From: DATEZO01 sp035255485
GTDB taxonomy: Bacteria > Pseudomonadota > Gammaproteobacteria > Burkholderiales > Burkholderiaceae_D
Direction: 5' to 3'
NCBI GenBank assembly: GCA_035255485.1
Contig: DATEZO010000220.1
Coordinates: 1 to 59,306, forward strand
DNA: 59,306 nucleotides
Positions 25,307-34,923 of the stretch are shown here, one piece after another. Both the position numbers and the translations under genes were made by a program. The notes below the pieces were generated by a model. The model was not told where the DNA came from and ran no database searches. It saw only the letters and a list, made by a program, of their open reading frames with translations. The number at the start of each line of letters is the position of its first letter. Position 1 is the first letter of the stretch.

Positions 25307-26305
25307 TCAGAAAGTGCCTGAATAGACTGCACAGCCGCGGCAGATTTCCGGCGGCTCGTCGGAAATCAGCCTGGCGCGAAAATTACTGTACTCGTTGCCG
25401 TTCCAGATTGTCGCAGCGTCATCGCGCACCATGTCACCGAAGTTGGCGCGGTCCGGTGTCGCCACCATGCAGCACGGCATGGCCTTGCCGTCGTAGCTGA
25501 CGTACGCGCCGCGCCAGGGCCAGTCGCAGCGCGAGCGCCCGCTTGCATCGTGCGGATGCAGGTGCGGCCGGACATTGGGCAGCCGCAGCGACACGCCCAA
25601 TTCCTGCGCGGTCGAACGCGCCGCGCCGAAGAATTGCGCCACGCGCTCCGGGTCATCGTTCAGCAACGTCTGTTCGTCGATGAATGCGCGCATCGGCCTG
25701 TAATGCGCCGGCAGGCTCGATTCACTGAAGTCATGACACAGATGCTGCACCGACAGCGTATCGACGCCTTCATCATGCGCCAGCCGTACCAGGCTCGGCA
25801 GATCATGCAGGTTGCTGCGCATGACGACACAAACCAGCCGAACCTGCGGCAATGCGCTGTGCAAGCTGTCCCTGGCGCGCATGACGCGGCGCAGATTGCG
25901 CAGCACCTTGTCGAAACGGGCGCGCTCGCGGATCGCTTCGTAGACCACTGGGCTGGCACCGTCCATCGAGACGTGCATCACTTGCAAGCCGCTGCGCACG
26001 CATTCCTCGGCGCGGCTTTCGCTCAATATCGTCAGATTGGTATTGGTCGAAACCCGGATGCCACGCTCTGCCGCATAGCGCACCATGTTGAAAAAATACA
26101 GATGCAGCAACGGTTCGCCCAGACCTTGCAGATGCAGCTCCGTCAGGCTGGGAAACTGGTCGATGACGCTGCAAAAATCGGCATAGCTCATGAACGCCGG
26201 CGGTTCGCCCCTCCTGCCATCGGTGCGGAACTGGATAGGGCACATGCGGCAGCGCAGATTGCACTGGCCTACCGGCTCGATCTGGATGAAATCAGGCAGC
26301 TCCAT
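25307..26305 (-). CDS. Radical SAM protein with SPASM-type C-terminus
   Basis: A 332-residue enzyme. The [4Fe-4S]-SAM motif is CNLRCRMC at 15-22, then LQGLGEPLLH and a conserved SMDGASPVVYEAIR. The C-terminal 70 residues contain a SPASM-like set of Cys (RCDWPWRGAYVSYDG.AMPCCM and CRGCAVYSGTF) for extra clusters. It probably modifies a sugar or aglycone in the glycan pathway rather than a peptide, since glycosyltransferases flank it; this is inference. Gap of 7 bp to the upstream GT2. Confidence 0.88.
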   Translation of the reverse strand: MELPDFIQIEPVGQCNLRCRMCPIQFRTDGRRGEPPAFMSYADFCSVIDQFPSLTELHLQGLGEPLLHLYFFNMVRYAAERGIRVSTNTNLTILSESRAEECVRSGLQVMHVSMDGASPVVYEAIRERARFDKVLRNLRRVMRARDSLHSALPQVRLVCVVMRSNLHDLPSLVRLAHDEGVDTLSVQHLCHDFSESSLPAHYRPMRAFIDEQTLLNDDPERVAQFFGAARSTAQELGVSLRLPNVRPHLHPHDASGRSRCDWPWRGAYVSYDGKAMPCCMVATPDRANFGDMVRDDAATIWNGNEYSNFRARLISDEPPEICRGCAVYSGTF

Positions 26306-26312
26306 ACCGTTT

Positions 26313-27425
26313 TCAGATAAATGGCGTGCGAAATTTCAGCGCGCCAGCCACGCGCCAGAATACGGCCAGAGGCGGAATCAGTACGGATGTCACGATCATC
26401 TCGCCAATGTGCGACGGCGTCTTGGCGGTGGCGTGCAAGCGCATGATGCAAAAGCGCATGGTCAGCACCAGCCACAGGGCGCCCGCCGCAGCGGCAAGCG
26501 CAAACATGCCGGCCGCAAGACCGAGCGCGCACGCCAATAAAGCCAGCACAATGAGGTAATAATCCCAGCGCGGCCTGGCGCGGATTTTTTGGCGATACAG
26601 TTCCGGATGCTTCTTGAACAGCAGCGCATCGAACAGCACTTTTTTTTGCTGCGACAGGCTGATCCCCCATCTGGCGGGCCGGATCGGATGCACAATGACT
26701 GCCGCCGGCACGTGTTCAATTTCCGCATTGGCGCGCAACAGCCGGAAATAGAGATCCGCATCCTCGCGCCATGCAAAGCGGAACTGCTCATCAAATCCAC
26801 CCAGATATTCCAGCGTCGCCTTGCGGCAAAAGCAGTTGGCCGTCACGAATACCGCAGTTTCCAGCCCCTTTGCATCCAGTTCGTAATCGGTTGGCACATG
26901 ATGCAGCGGCATGACGATGCGCCCCCACGCTGCCTGGGTGGAATCATCCTCGAATGCCGCCATCCCCTTTTTCAGCCAGTCGGCTCTGGCGACCGTATCA
27001 TCATCCGTGAAGGCGACAATGCTGCCGCGCGCCGCGCGCCACCCGCGATTGCGCGCGGCAGCCGGGCCATGCGGCCCTGCGGAAGCAATATAGGTAATGG
27101 CCGGCCCGGAACGCCCGGCATGCTCTGCCCAATTGCCGGCCACTTCACGGGTTGCATGGCTGGGGCCGTCGTCGACAACAATGATTTCAAAACATGCGGC
27201 ATTGAATTCCTGCAGAACCAGTGCGGCAAGACAACGATTTAACAGATCCGGCCGACCGCGTGTGGGAACCACAATGGAAATCAGAATGGCATCGGTCCGG
27301 TAGTTTTCCTGGCCAGAACCACTCTCTTCCCTGCTGTGCCGGGCCATGCCCTTGTCTGCTGCAAGATGAGCTTCGGCGCTACGGAAATTATTACGCTCTT
27401 TTGTAAATGCGATTACCTTTGACAT
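26313..27425 (-). CDS. Glycosyltransferase family 2 with C-terminal membrane helices
   Basis: A 370-residue protein. The GT-A domain spans ~48-265: ISIVVPTRGRPDLLNRCLAAL, IIVVDDG, and FTDDDTVARADWL (DxD motif), then GGFDEQFRFAWREDADLYFRL. Two or three hydrophobic helices follow (~300-365), suggesting membrane attachment. Start is ATG 27425, with a weak GGACGG about 11 nt upstream. First intact gene of the leftward glycan operon downstream of the broken ABC exporter. Confidence 0.87.
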   Translation of the reverse strand: MSKVIAFTKERNNFRSAEAHLAADKGMARHSREESGSGQENYRTDAILISIVVPTRGRPDLLNRCLAALVLQEFNAACFEIIVVDDGPSHATREVAGNWAEHAGRSGPAITYIASAGPHGPAAARNRGWRAARGSIVAFTDDDTVARADWLKKGMAAFEDDSTQAAWGRIVMPLHHVPTDYELDAKGLETAVFVTANCFCRKATLEYLGGFDEQFRFAWREDADLYFRLLRANAEIEHVPAAVIVHPIRPARWGISLSQQKKVLFDALLFKKHPELYRQKIRARPRWDYYLIVLALLACALGLAAGMFALAAAAGALWLVLTMRFCIMRLHATAKTPSHIGEMIVTSVLIPPLAVFWRVAGALKFRTPFI

Positions 27426-27526
27426 AAGCAATATCCCGTCCTTCTTTTCACCGCGGATGCCGGCGATGCATGCGCAATCGCCTGCTATCGCCGGGAAAGC
27501 ACACTCATGCAAATCCTGTTCCACCT

Positions 27527-28949
27527 TCAGTTGTCTTTCCGGCTTGCTTCTTCCTGATTTTTCTCCCGCTGCTGCAATCGCCACAATTGCGCATAGACAC
27601 CGTCTTGCAGCAGCAGCATGTCATGCGTGCCGCGTTCCGCAATACGGCCGCGTTCCAGCACAATGATTTCGCTGGCGCCGACCACGGTTGACAGGCGATG
27701 CGCGATCACCAGCGTCGTGCGGTTCTGCGACAACCGGTCCAGCTCGGCCTGGATGGCGCGTTCCGACTGCAAATCGAGCGCCGAGGTGGCCTCATCGAAA
27801 ATCAGGATGGGAGGGTGCTTGAGGATGGCGCGTGCCAGCGCGATGCGCTGCTTCTCGCCGCCGGACAACTTGACGCCCCGTTCCCCAACCGGCGTTTCAT
27901 ATTTCTGCGGCAAGGATTCGATGAAGCGGTCGATATGCGCGGCGCGCGCCGCCGCCGCCATCTCTTCAAAACCAGCATTGATATCGCCGTATCCGATGTT
28001 GTAAGCGATGGTATCGTTGAACAACACCGTATCCTGCGGCACCACGCCGATCACCCCGCGCAAGCTTTTGGTGCTGACCGTGCGTATATCCTGGCCGTCG
28101 ATCAGGATGCGGTCGGCATTCGCATCGTAATAGCGCAGCAGCAGGCGTGCCAGCGTCGATTTTCCGGAACCGCTGCCACCCACCACGGCAACCGTTTTGC
28201 CGGCTGGAATGCGAAAGCTGATGTCGTGCAAAATCGGCCGCGCTTCCTCGTAGCAAAAGCCGACATGCTCGAAGACGATATCGGCATGCCATATCTCCAG
28301 TGCGGGCAGATCGGGAGATTCATCGATTTCCGGCTTTTCGCTCAACAACTGAAACAGCTTTTCGGTATTGACCATTGCATCCCTGGCCTCGCGATACACA
28401 AACCCGAGGGCATTGAGCGGCAGGCATATCTGCAGCATGTAGGCATTGATCAGCACCAGGTCGCCTACCGTCATCTGATTCTGGGCCACGCCATATCCCG
28501 CCAGCAGCATGACCGAAGCAACGCCGCACGCAATGATGCCGCTTTGCCCCACATGCAGGATGAGTTCGATATCGGGCAGCAACCCGCCGATGCGTCGCTG
28601 CGAATGGAATCGCGCGCCCAATGCATGCAGGTGGCCGAATATGTCGAGTGCATAGGATGCAACGGTATTCTGGGTGACGCGCGAAAACAGCAAATCGCGC
28701 AATTCATTGAACAGCGTGCTTGAAAACCGCAGCACCGCATATCCGACCAGCAGATACACCGGCAATGCATGCACCTGCTCCGGGCGCGACAACGCATCTA
28801 TCACGCGCTGCAATACCAGTGGAACGGCAACGATGACGATTTTCGCCATTACCAGGAACAGCAGCGCGCCAGCGATAGGCTGCCACTACCCGCCAGACGG
28901 TTGAGAGCGCCTGGTTTTGATCTGAATTACGGACTTGAAACCGGAACAT
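27527..28949 (-). pseudogene. ABC exporter (Atm1/MsbA-like), frameshifted and internally deleted
   Basis: The ATPase domain is complete: Walker A VVGGSGSGKSTLARLLL, signature LSGGEKQRIALARAIL, Walker B ILIFDEATSALD, H-loop IAHRLST. The membrane part is not. First, the N-terminus (QNQALSTVWRVVAAYRW) lies in one frame up to about 28875 and continues as ALLFLVMAKIVIVAVPLVLQRV in another, with a TAG upstream in the second frame. Second, GGLLPDIE runs straight into LILHVGQSGIIA, joining two regions that are about 110 residues apart in full Atm1-type exporters (about 600 residues); two helices are missing. An intact 440-residue frame from ATG 28849 remains but is unlikely to work. Confidence 0.75.
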
Positions 28950-29100
28950 GTCGATCAATGCAGGTAGGGAACGGGTTATTCAAGAAAGCAGCAGGCGCAA
29001 TGCGATGTGAATTCAGAAAATGCGCCTGTTTGGACCGCTGTTGAAGAAGGGAAGTTGCTTTTCGCATTGCCTGCGGCCTCTTGCCATTCACTGCGGAAAA

Positions 29101-29115
29101 TGGCATGCAAATTGC
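29101..29115 (+). promoter_or_regulatory. Sigma54 promoter for the SRPBCC-Hsp20 gene
   Basis: TGGCATgcaaaTTGC, exact 12-nt spacing, followed by A. The predicted start near 29127 gives a 53-nt leader. An 8-bp inverted repeat CAGGCGCA/TGCGCCTG (28992-28999, 29021-29028) about 75-110 nt upstream could be an activator site. Confidence 0.85.
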
Positions 29116-29179
29116 ACTCTTTCTCTCATGCTGCCGTATTTGCGGCACGTTTTGTATTTGTTCAGAAAGGGGTTTCGTG

Positions 29180-30202
29180 ATGGCAAGAATAGAGAAATCG
29201 GTGGAAGTGAATGTCCCGGTTGCTGTTGCATATCACCAGATGGCGCAATTCAGCCAGTTTCCGCGTTTCATGGAAGGCGTGCAGGAAGTGAAGCAAATTG
29301 ATGACACGCATCTTCATTGGCATTCCAGCTCTCATGGTGAAAATCGCGAATGGGATTCTGAAATCACGGAGCAGGTTGCTGACCGTTGCATTGCCTGGCG
29401 CAATATAACCGGCCCGAAAAACAGCGGGCGTGTGGTGTTCGAGTCAGCGGCGCAAGAGCAGACCAGGATCACGCTGACCATGGATTGCCAGCCGGATGGC
29501 GATTCGCAGCAGGCGCATTTGGTTGAGAGCAGGATTGCGGAACGGACTGAACGGGACCTGATGCGGTTCAAGAAAATGGTCGAGCATCCGGGCGCCGAAA
29601 GCGACGCATGGCGCGGCGAAGCACACGCAGGACAAGCGGCACAACCGGATGCGGCGGCCCGGCATGACGCGCGTCATGAAGCGTCATATGCTTCGGGCGC
29701 ATCAGCGCGTTCCGCCGGATCGGAACCTTGGCGTCCGAAAATGCCTGGAACATGGGATGAACCCTTGGTTGTCATGCGCAAGGTGACCCGGGAAGTGGAT
29801 CATCTTTTCGAGAAATTCATCGGGCGCCCGCTGGGGATTCCCTCATGGCCGCTCGGGGCCGGCAGGAACTGGTCGCCTTCGGTGGAAGTCACGCACCGGG
29901 GAGACCAGTTAACCGTCTGCGCCGAGCTTCCCGGCATCAAGCGCGAGGATATCCATATCGAAATCAAGCGCGACAAGCTGACCATCGAGGGCGACCGGCA
30001 TGCCGAAATCAACCAGCAGGAAAATGAATACCGGCACACAGAACGCGCTTATGGGCATTTTTATCGCGAGATCCCGCTGCCGGAGGGAGCGGAAACCGAC
30101 GAGGCAGCTGCTTCCATGCATGATGGCGTGCTGGAAATCACGGTTCCGGTAACGCCATCGAAACGACATGGCCGCCGCATCGATATCCAGTCCACGCAGT
30201 GA
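29180..30202 (+). CDS. SRPBCC domain fused to an Hsp20/alpha-crystallin domain
   Basis: A 340-residue two-domain protein. Residues 1-140 are an SRPBCC (START-like ligand-binding) domain: ARIEKSVEVNVPVAVAYHQMAQFSQFPRFMEGV, REWDSEITEQVADRCIAWRN. An Ala/His-rich linker (~141-190) follows. Residues ~235-335 are a small heat-shock domain: WSPSVEVTHRGDQLTVCAELPGIKREDIHIEI, with YGHFYREIPLPEGA and DGVLEITVPV. Start is ATG 29180 with AGAAAGGGG upstream. The Hsp20 part suggests a holdase for unfolded protein. The antiporter gene follows 15 bp downstream. Confidence 0.88.
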   Translation: MARIEKSVEVNVPVAVAYHQMAQFSQFPRFMEGVQEVKQIDDTHLHWHSSSHGENREWDSEITEQVADRCIAWRNITGPKNSGRVVFESAAQEQTRITLTMDCQPDGDSQQAHLVESRIAERTERDLMRFKKMVEHPGAESDAWRGEAHAGQAAQPDAAARHDARHEASYASGASARSAGSEPWRPKMPGTWDEPLVVMRKVTREVDHLFEKFIGRPLGIPSWPLGAGRNWSPSVEVTHRGDQLTVCAELPGIKREDIHIEIKRDKLTIEGDRHAEINQQENEYRHTERAYGHFYREIPLPEGAETDEAAASMHDGVLEITVPVTPSKRHGRRIDIQSTQ

Positions 30203-30217
30203 CGCCGGAAGTATGGA

Positions 30218-31552
30218 ATGGCGGAAGGGGCCTCAATCGACATAGCGACACTCTGGTATCTGATTGTCGGAACATTGCTGGTATCGATGGCCGTGCTGGA
30301 GTCGCTGCTGCAGCGACTCCCCTTGAGCCCCGCAATGTTCTATCTGCTTGTCGGCTTCCTGCTCGGCCCGTCGGGTTTTGCGTTAATCGAGATCGACCCC
30401 GGGAAGCATGCCGGGCTATTGACGATCATTGCCGAAATCGCATTGCTGATTTCATTGTTCACCGTAGGATTGAAGCTGCGCGTTCCTTTATCGGACAGGA
30501 TCTGGCGCCTGCCGGTCCGGCTTGGTCTCGCCACGATGGCGGTGACGATGATCCTGCTTGTTGCCATTGGCGTATTCCTGCTGCATTTTCCGCTTGGCGC
30601 AGCTATTGTGCTGGCAGCGATTCTGGCGCCAACCGATCCGGTCCTGGCGTCGGATGTCCAGATCGAGGATGTCGGCGACCGGGACCGGATACGTTTCAGC
30701 CTGAGCGGGGAAGGCGGGCTGAATGATGGCATTGCCTTCCCGTTCCTGATGGTCGGACTCGGCTTGCTTGCCGTGCCAAAGGCATTTGACTATACGCAGC
30801 CAGGCGTACTGTTCCGGGTAGCCTGGGAATTCTTCGCAGGGCTTGGCGGCGGCTGGCTGATCGGACTGGCGATTGGCCGGCTGATTCTGTATTTACGCCG
30901 CCGCTATCGGATTGCATTGGGCATGGAAGAATTCCTGACGCTCGGCATGATCGCCATTTCCTATGGCATGACGCATGCGATTCACGGTAATGGCGTGATT
31001 GCCGTATTCATGACCGGGCTGGCATTGCGGCGTATCGAACACGCTACAAGTGGTATTGAAGCACCTTCCAGCGTGATTGGAGCGGTAAGCGCCGGCAGCA
31101 AGGTCGATGTGGCGACCGATCCGCGCAAGGCCCCCGCCTACATGACTGAAACAGTGCTCGATTTCAATCGCCAGCTTGAACACATCATCGAATTCGCCAT
31201 GGTGCTGCTGCTGGGTGCCATGCTGTCAGGCAGCGGCATTTCCAGCGAAGGAATAGCAGTCGCCGCGTTGCTGTTTTTCGTGGTGCGACCCGCGGCCATC
31301 GTCATGACACTGAAGGGATTGACTGTTACACCGCTACAGCGCGCCATGATGGCGTGGTTTGGCATCCGCGGCATCGGATCACTCTACTATCTGACATTCG
31401 CGCTTCAATATCATTGGTTGCCGCAACTTGTCGATCGCTTTACGGCACTGGTGCTCACCATTGTCGCGGCTTCCATAGTGCTGCATGGATTTTCGGCGAG
31501 ACCGCTGATGAAATTTTACTATCGACAACGCAGCAAGGAAGACTTGCAATAG
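30218..31552 (+). CDS. Cation:proton antiporter (NhaP/CPA1 family)
   Basis: A 444-residue inner-membrane protein with about 12 helices. Family motifs: FYLLVGFLLGPSGF, AAILAPTDPVLASDVQ (the TDP ion site), LSGEGGLNDGIAFPF with the paired acidic ND, and MAWFGIRGIGSLYYL near the end. It exchanges Na+ or K+ for H+. Start at 30218, 15 bp after the Hsp20 fusion, so probably under the same sigma54 promoter and part of a stress operon. Confidence 0.9.
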   Translation: MAEGASIDIATLWYLIVGTLLVSMAVLESLLQRLPLSPAMFYLLVGFLLGPSGFALIEIDPGKHAGLLTIIAEIALLISLFTVGLKLRVPLSDRIWRLPVRLGLATMAVTMILLVAIGVFLLHFPLGAAIVLAAILAPTDPVLASDVQIEDVGDRDRIRFSLSGEGGLNDGIAFPFLMVGLGLLAVPKAFDYTQPGVLFRVAWEFFAGLGGGWLIGLAIGRLILYLRRRYRIALGMEEFLTLGMIAISYGMTHAIHGNGVIAVFMTGLALRRIEHATSGIEAPSSVIGAVSAGSKVDVATDPRKAPAYMTETVLDFNRQLEHIIEFAMVLLLGAMLSGSGISSEGIAVAALLFFVVRPAAIVMTLKGLTVTPLQRAMMAWFGIRGIGSLYYLTFALQYHWLPQLVDRFTALVLTIVAASIVLHGFSARPLMKFYYRQRSKEDLQ

Positions 31553-31610
31553 ACGAAGCCGGGGTCGCATGGAAAACGCCTATGCCGACCGGATGAAGGA
31601 AGCCAGCCTC

Positions 31611-31910
31611 ATGTACACAGAAGCAGTCGGATGGATCAGTGCTGCCATATTGGCGCTGACGATTTCACGCCAGGTCTATACTCAATGGCGCACCCGAAGC
31701 ATTGGCGGAATTTCCCGCTGGTTATTCATCGGCCAGTTGGCCGCATCCGCCGGATTTGTCATTTACAGCGCACTGGTTGAAAACTGGATCTTTGTGTTTA
31801 CCAACTTTTACATTTTCCTGACGGCGGTCTTGGGCCAATGCATCTATTCGCGCAACAAGCGTCTTGCCGCAACACGCAAGAACATGACCGCAAACAACGC
31901 TGTCCCATGA
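31611..31910 (+). CDS. PQ-loop/SemiSWEET-like small membrane protein
   Basis: A 99-residue protein with three predicted helices: GWISAAILALTISRQVY, ISRWLFIGQLAASAGFVIYSALV, and IFVFTNFYIFLTAVLGQCIY. The TISRQVYTQWRTRSIGGIS segment and the FTNFYIFLTA helix resemble the single triple-helix bundle of SemiSWEET transporters (PQ-loop family), though the PQ pair is not conserved. Start ATG 31611 has AAGGAAG 8 nt upstream; the frame extends to 31569 with a poorer site. It follows the antiporter by 58 bp. Confidence 0.65.
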   Translation: MYTEAVGWISAAILALTISRQVYTQWRTRSIGGISRWLFIGQLAASAGFVIYSALVENWIFVFTNFYIFLTAVLGQCIYSRNKRLAATRKNMTANNAVP

Positions 31911-32200
31911 AAATGGGCATTCGTTTTCGTTTGATCTTCCGAGGCCAGCATGATGGCCGGCATGCCGCCCGCATCTTTTCCTGATCGATGCAGGCAGTTT
32001 TTACACGGCAGGCATTCATTTTCTGCAATCCTCCCTGACAGGCTCCGGCTTTCGTCTTGGCGCCGCTCTTTTCTCAGACGGATGACATGTCACGGCGCAT
32101 TCCGGAATGCATCGGGTACATCCCTTGCTAGGGAATACGGAGCCGCCTGCCCGCCAGGCAAATTCATTTTTGCATGTAGCCCACACTACCAGGACAGCCT

Positions 32201-33496
32201 ATGCGCAAAGTTGCCTTGATCAGTGAACACGCATCGCCGCTCGCGCTCGTAGGAAGTGTCGATAGCGGCGGGCAGAACGTTTATGTCGCACATCTGGCAA
32301 GACAACTTGCCCAACTGGGATGGCAGGTCGATGTGTTTACCCGACGCGATGCGATTGATCAGGAAATCGTTGTCGACTGGTTGCCCGGCGTGCGCGTCAT
32401 CAATGTACCAGCCGGTCCGGCGCACTTCGTCCCGAAGGAAATGATGCTGCCGTACATGGAAGAATTTGCCCGCTTCATGCTCCGTTTCGCACGCCGCGAG
32501 AAAATTCGCTACGACCTTGTCCATGCCAATTTTTTCATGTCCGGCATGGTTGCGCAACGCATCAAGCAGGCGCTCGGCACGCCGTTTGTCATCACCTTCC
32601 ATGCGCTTGGCCGCGTGCGCCGCCTGTCCCAGGGGCAAGCCGACGGATTCCCCGACATTCGCTTCGTCATCGAGGAGCGCCTGATGGAAGATGCGGACCG
32701 GATTATCGCTGAATGCGAGCAGGACCAAATCGATATGGAGCATTTATATAACGCGGACGGCAATCGTATCGATATCGTCCCATGCGGCTTTGATCCCGCG
32801 GAATTCCCGCCTGTTGCCGGCAGCGCACGCGACCTTCTCGGCCTGCAGCAAAATGCATTCATCCTGCTGCAGCTTGGCCGCATGGTGCCGCTCAAGGGCA
32901 TCGATAACGTGATCCGGGCCACCGCCCTCCTCGGGGAAACGCATTCAATCCCGGCAAGGCTGCTGGTAGTGGGCGGCAATACGCCCGAGCCGGATCCGGA
33001 TGCAACTCCGGAACTGGGGCGCCTGATGGCATTGGCGCAGCAGCTCGACATCGCTGACGAGGTGACATTCGTCGGGCAGCGCTCACGCTCCGCATTGCGT
33101 CATTACTACAGCGCTGCAAATGTGTTCATTACGACTCCCTGGTATGAACCATTCGGCATTACACCGGTGGAGGCCATGGCGTGCGGCACGCCAGTTGTCG
33201 GCGCGGCTGTAGGCGGCATCAAGCACACCGTGGTCGATGGATTGACAGGATATCTGGTGCCGCCGAACGACCCCGGCGCATTAGCGGAGCGTCTTGCATG
33301 GCTTTATCACCATCCGCAGATGGCGCGAAATCTGGGTTGGGCCGGCATGCACCGCGCCTATCGCCAGTTTACCTGGCGCAAGGTAGCGGACCGGATTGCC
33401 AACGTATATGAAATGGCCATCGACCCTCCCCAACCCTACCGGCTCCCTCTTGTCAGCACGCCTGAGAATCGGGCGCGACTGGCGACCGGCGCATGA
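32201..33496 (+). CDS. Glycosyltransferase family 4 (sucrose-synthase-like group)
   Basis: A 431-residue GT-B enzyme. It opens with VALISEHASPLALVGSVDSGGQNVYVAHLARQLAQLGW, typical of this group. Then VHANFFMSGMVA, LLQLGRMVPLKGIDNVIRA and the donor site WYEPFGITPVEAMACGTPVVGAAVGGIKHTVVDGLTGYLVPP (the E-x7-E motif). First gene of a four-gene rightward operon with overlapping ends. The 31911-32200 gap upstream shows no clear promoter to me. Confidence 0.9.
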   Translation: MRKVALISEHASPLALVGSVDSGGQNVYVAHLARQLAQLGWQVDVFTRRDAIDQEIVVDWLPGVRVINVPAGPAHFVPKEMMLPYMEEFARFMLRFARREKIRYDLVHANFFMSGMVAQRIKQALGTPFVITFHALGRVRRLSQGQADGFPDIRFVIEERLMEDADRIIAECEQDQIDMEHLYNADGNRIDIVPCGFDPAEFPPVAGSARDLLGLQQNAFILLQLGRMVPLKGIDNVIRATALLGETHSIPARLLVVGGNTPEPDPDATPELGRLMALAQQLDIADEVTFVGQRSRSALRHYYSAANVFITTPWYEPFGITPVEAMACGTPVVGAAVGGIKHTVVDGLTGYLVPPNDPGALAERLAWLYHHPQMARNLGWAGMHRAYRQFTWRKVADRIANVYEMAIDPPQPYRLPLVSTPENRARLATGA

Positions 33497-34290
33497 AACC
33501 CGCATCAAGGAGAAAGATCTTGAACCATACACGCATTGCCGACAACATCGATAAAGATATCCCGCATGCGCTGCTGGCGGGGAAAAGCATTCTGGTGACG
33601 GGCGGTGGAAGCGGTCTGGGCGCCGCATTATGCCGCACGCTGGCGGCGGCTGGCGCCAGCATCATGGTTGGCGACCGCAACCGGCAGGCTGCGGAATCGG
33701 TCGCGGAATCGCTTTACTCCGGTCCGGCCGTTGTCCATGCCATGCATTTCGATGTCGGAGATCCGGTGGCGGCGGAGCGTGCCATCCTGCAGACGGTGGA
33801 GACGCTTGGCAGCCTGGATGTCCTGATCAACAATGCCGGTACCGACGTGACATGCCCGCTGGATGAACTGTCGCATGCGGAATAGGATCGCGTGATCCGC
33901 ACCAATTTATACGGCCCTTTCCTTCTGTCCAGGCATGCCGCGCATCACATGAGGCAACAGGGAAGCGGACATATCATCAATATCGCGTCAACCGCGGCCA
34001 AGCGCGCATGGCCGAACGCTTCGGCCTATCATGCCAGCAAATGGGGATTGCTCGGATTCTCGCATGCGCTGCATGCGGAACTTCGCCCGCACAACATCAA
34101 GGTAACCGCAGTGATTGCGGGTGGCATGCGCACACCGTTCCTGCTTGACCGGTTCCCGGATATCGACCTGTCCACGCTGCAGGACCCGATCAATGTAGCG
34201 CGGACAGTACAGGCGGTGCTGCTGCTGCCGGATGAAACGGTGGTTCCGGAAATCACGGTATTGCCGATGTGCGAAACATCCTGGCCATGA
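33493..34290 (+). pseudogene. Short-chain dehydrogenase interrupted by an in-frame amber codon
   Basis: One continuous frame encodes an SDR: NAD site VTGGGSGLGAALCRTL, DVLINNAGTDV, catalytic Ser in INIASTAAKRA, and SAYHASKWG (Tyr-x3-Lys). TAG at 33883-33885 interrupts it between SHAE and DRVIRTNLYGPF, exactly where the family has Trp (consensus eeWdrv), so a TGG to TAG change is likely. No compensating start with a ribosome site is seen after it. The likely start is TTG 33520 (AAGGAG 7 nt upstream) or ATG 33493. Could also be a sequencing error or readthrough. Confidence 0.78.
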
Positions 34291-34329
34291 TGCCGCATTC
34301 GCGCGACATGGCCGCCTGACGGGGGTCGC

Positions 34330-34923
34330 ATGCGCGCAATCTTCCTGGACAAGGACGGCACCCTGGTCGAAGACGTGCCGTACAACGTCAATCCCGAGCG
34401 TGTGGTTCTGTGCCCGCATGCGGTGGACGGGTTGCGGCTGCTGCAGCAGCAGGGTTATGCATTGATCGTGATATCCAACCAGGCCGGCGTGGCAAAAGGC
34501 TATTTCAGCGAAACCGACCTGCTGCAACTGCAGCGCCATCTGACGCTGCTTCTGCAGGAGCATGACATTGCGCTAAGCGGATTGTATTACTGCCCGCACA
34601 GCCCGGACGGCAGCATCGCGCCTTATGCAAGGCATTGCCGGTGCCGCAAGCCGATGCCGGGGATGATCATCAAGGCTGCGCGCGAGCATGACATCGAAAC
34701 CGCGCGCTCATGGATGATCGGCGACATACTGGACGACGTCGAGGCGGGCCACCGGGCTGGCTGCAAGGCGGTATTGATCGATAACGGCAATGAAACGGAA
34801 TGGAAACACGGCCAATTCCGCACACCCGATCTGGTCGTCCGTGATTTGCATGCGGCTGCCGCGGCCATCGTGGCGGCCGATGCCGCAGGTACCGTGATGG
34901 CGCAAGAAGCGATTCGGCAATGA
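34330..34923 (+). CDS. HAD-IIIA phosphatase, D-glycero-D-manno-heptose 1,7-bisphosphate type
   Basis: A 197-residue HAD enzyme. The nucleophile motif FLDKDGTLV has Asp7/Asp9, then VISNQAGVAKGYF, the zinc-loop cysteines (YYCPH...HCRCRKPMPGMI) and MIGDILDDVEAG. This is the GmhB pattern; GmhB removes the C7 phosphate in making ADP-heptose. It sits 39 bp after the broken SDR and overlaps the GT9 gene by 4 nt, suggesting supply of a heptose donor to the next gene. Confidence 0.85.
   Translation: MRAIFLDKDGTLVEDVPYNVNPERVVLCPHAVDGLRLLQQQGYALIVISNQAGVAKGYFSETDLLQLQRHLTLLLQEHDIALSGLYYCPHSPDGSIAPYARHCRCRKPMPGMIIKAAREHDIETARSWMIGDILDDVEAGHRAGCKAVLIDNGNETEWKHGQFRTPDLVVRDLHAAAAAIVAADAAGTVMAQEAIRQ

Noticed and set aside
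27698..28723. A 341-codon plus-strand frame opposite the ABC exporter
   Set aside because: Antisense shadow of the ATPase domain; no motif and no ribosome site.
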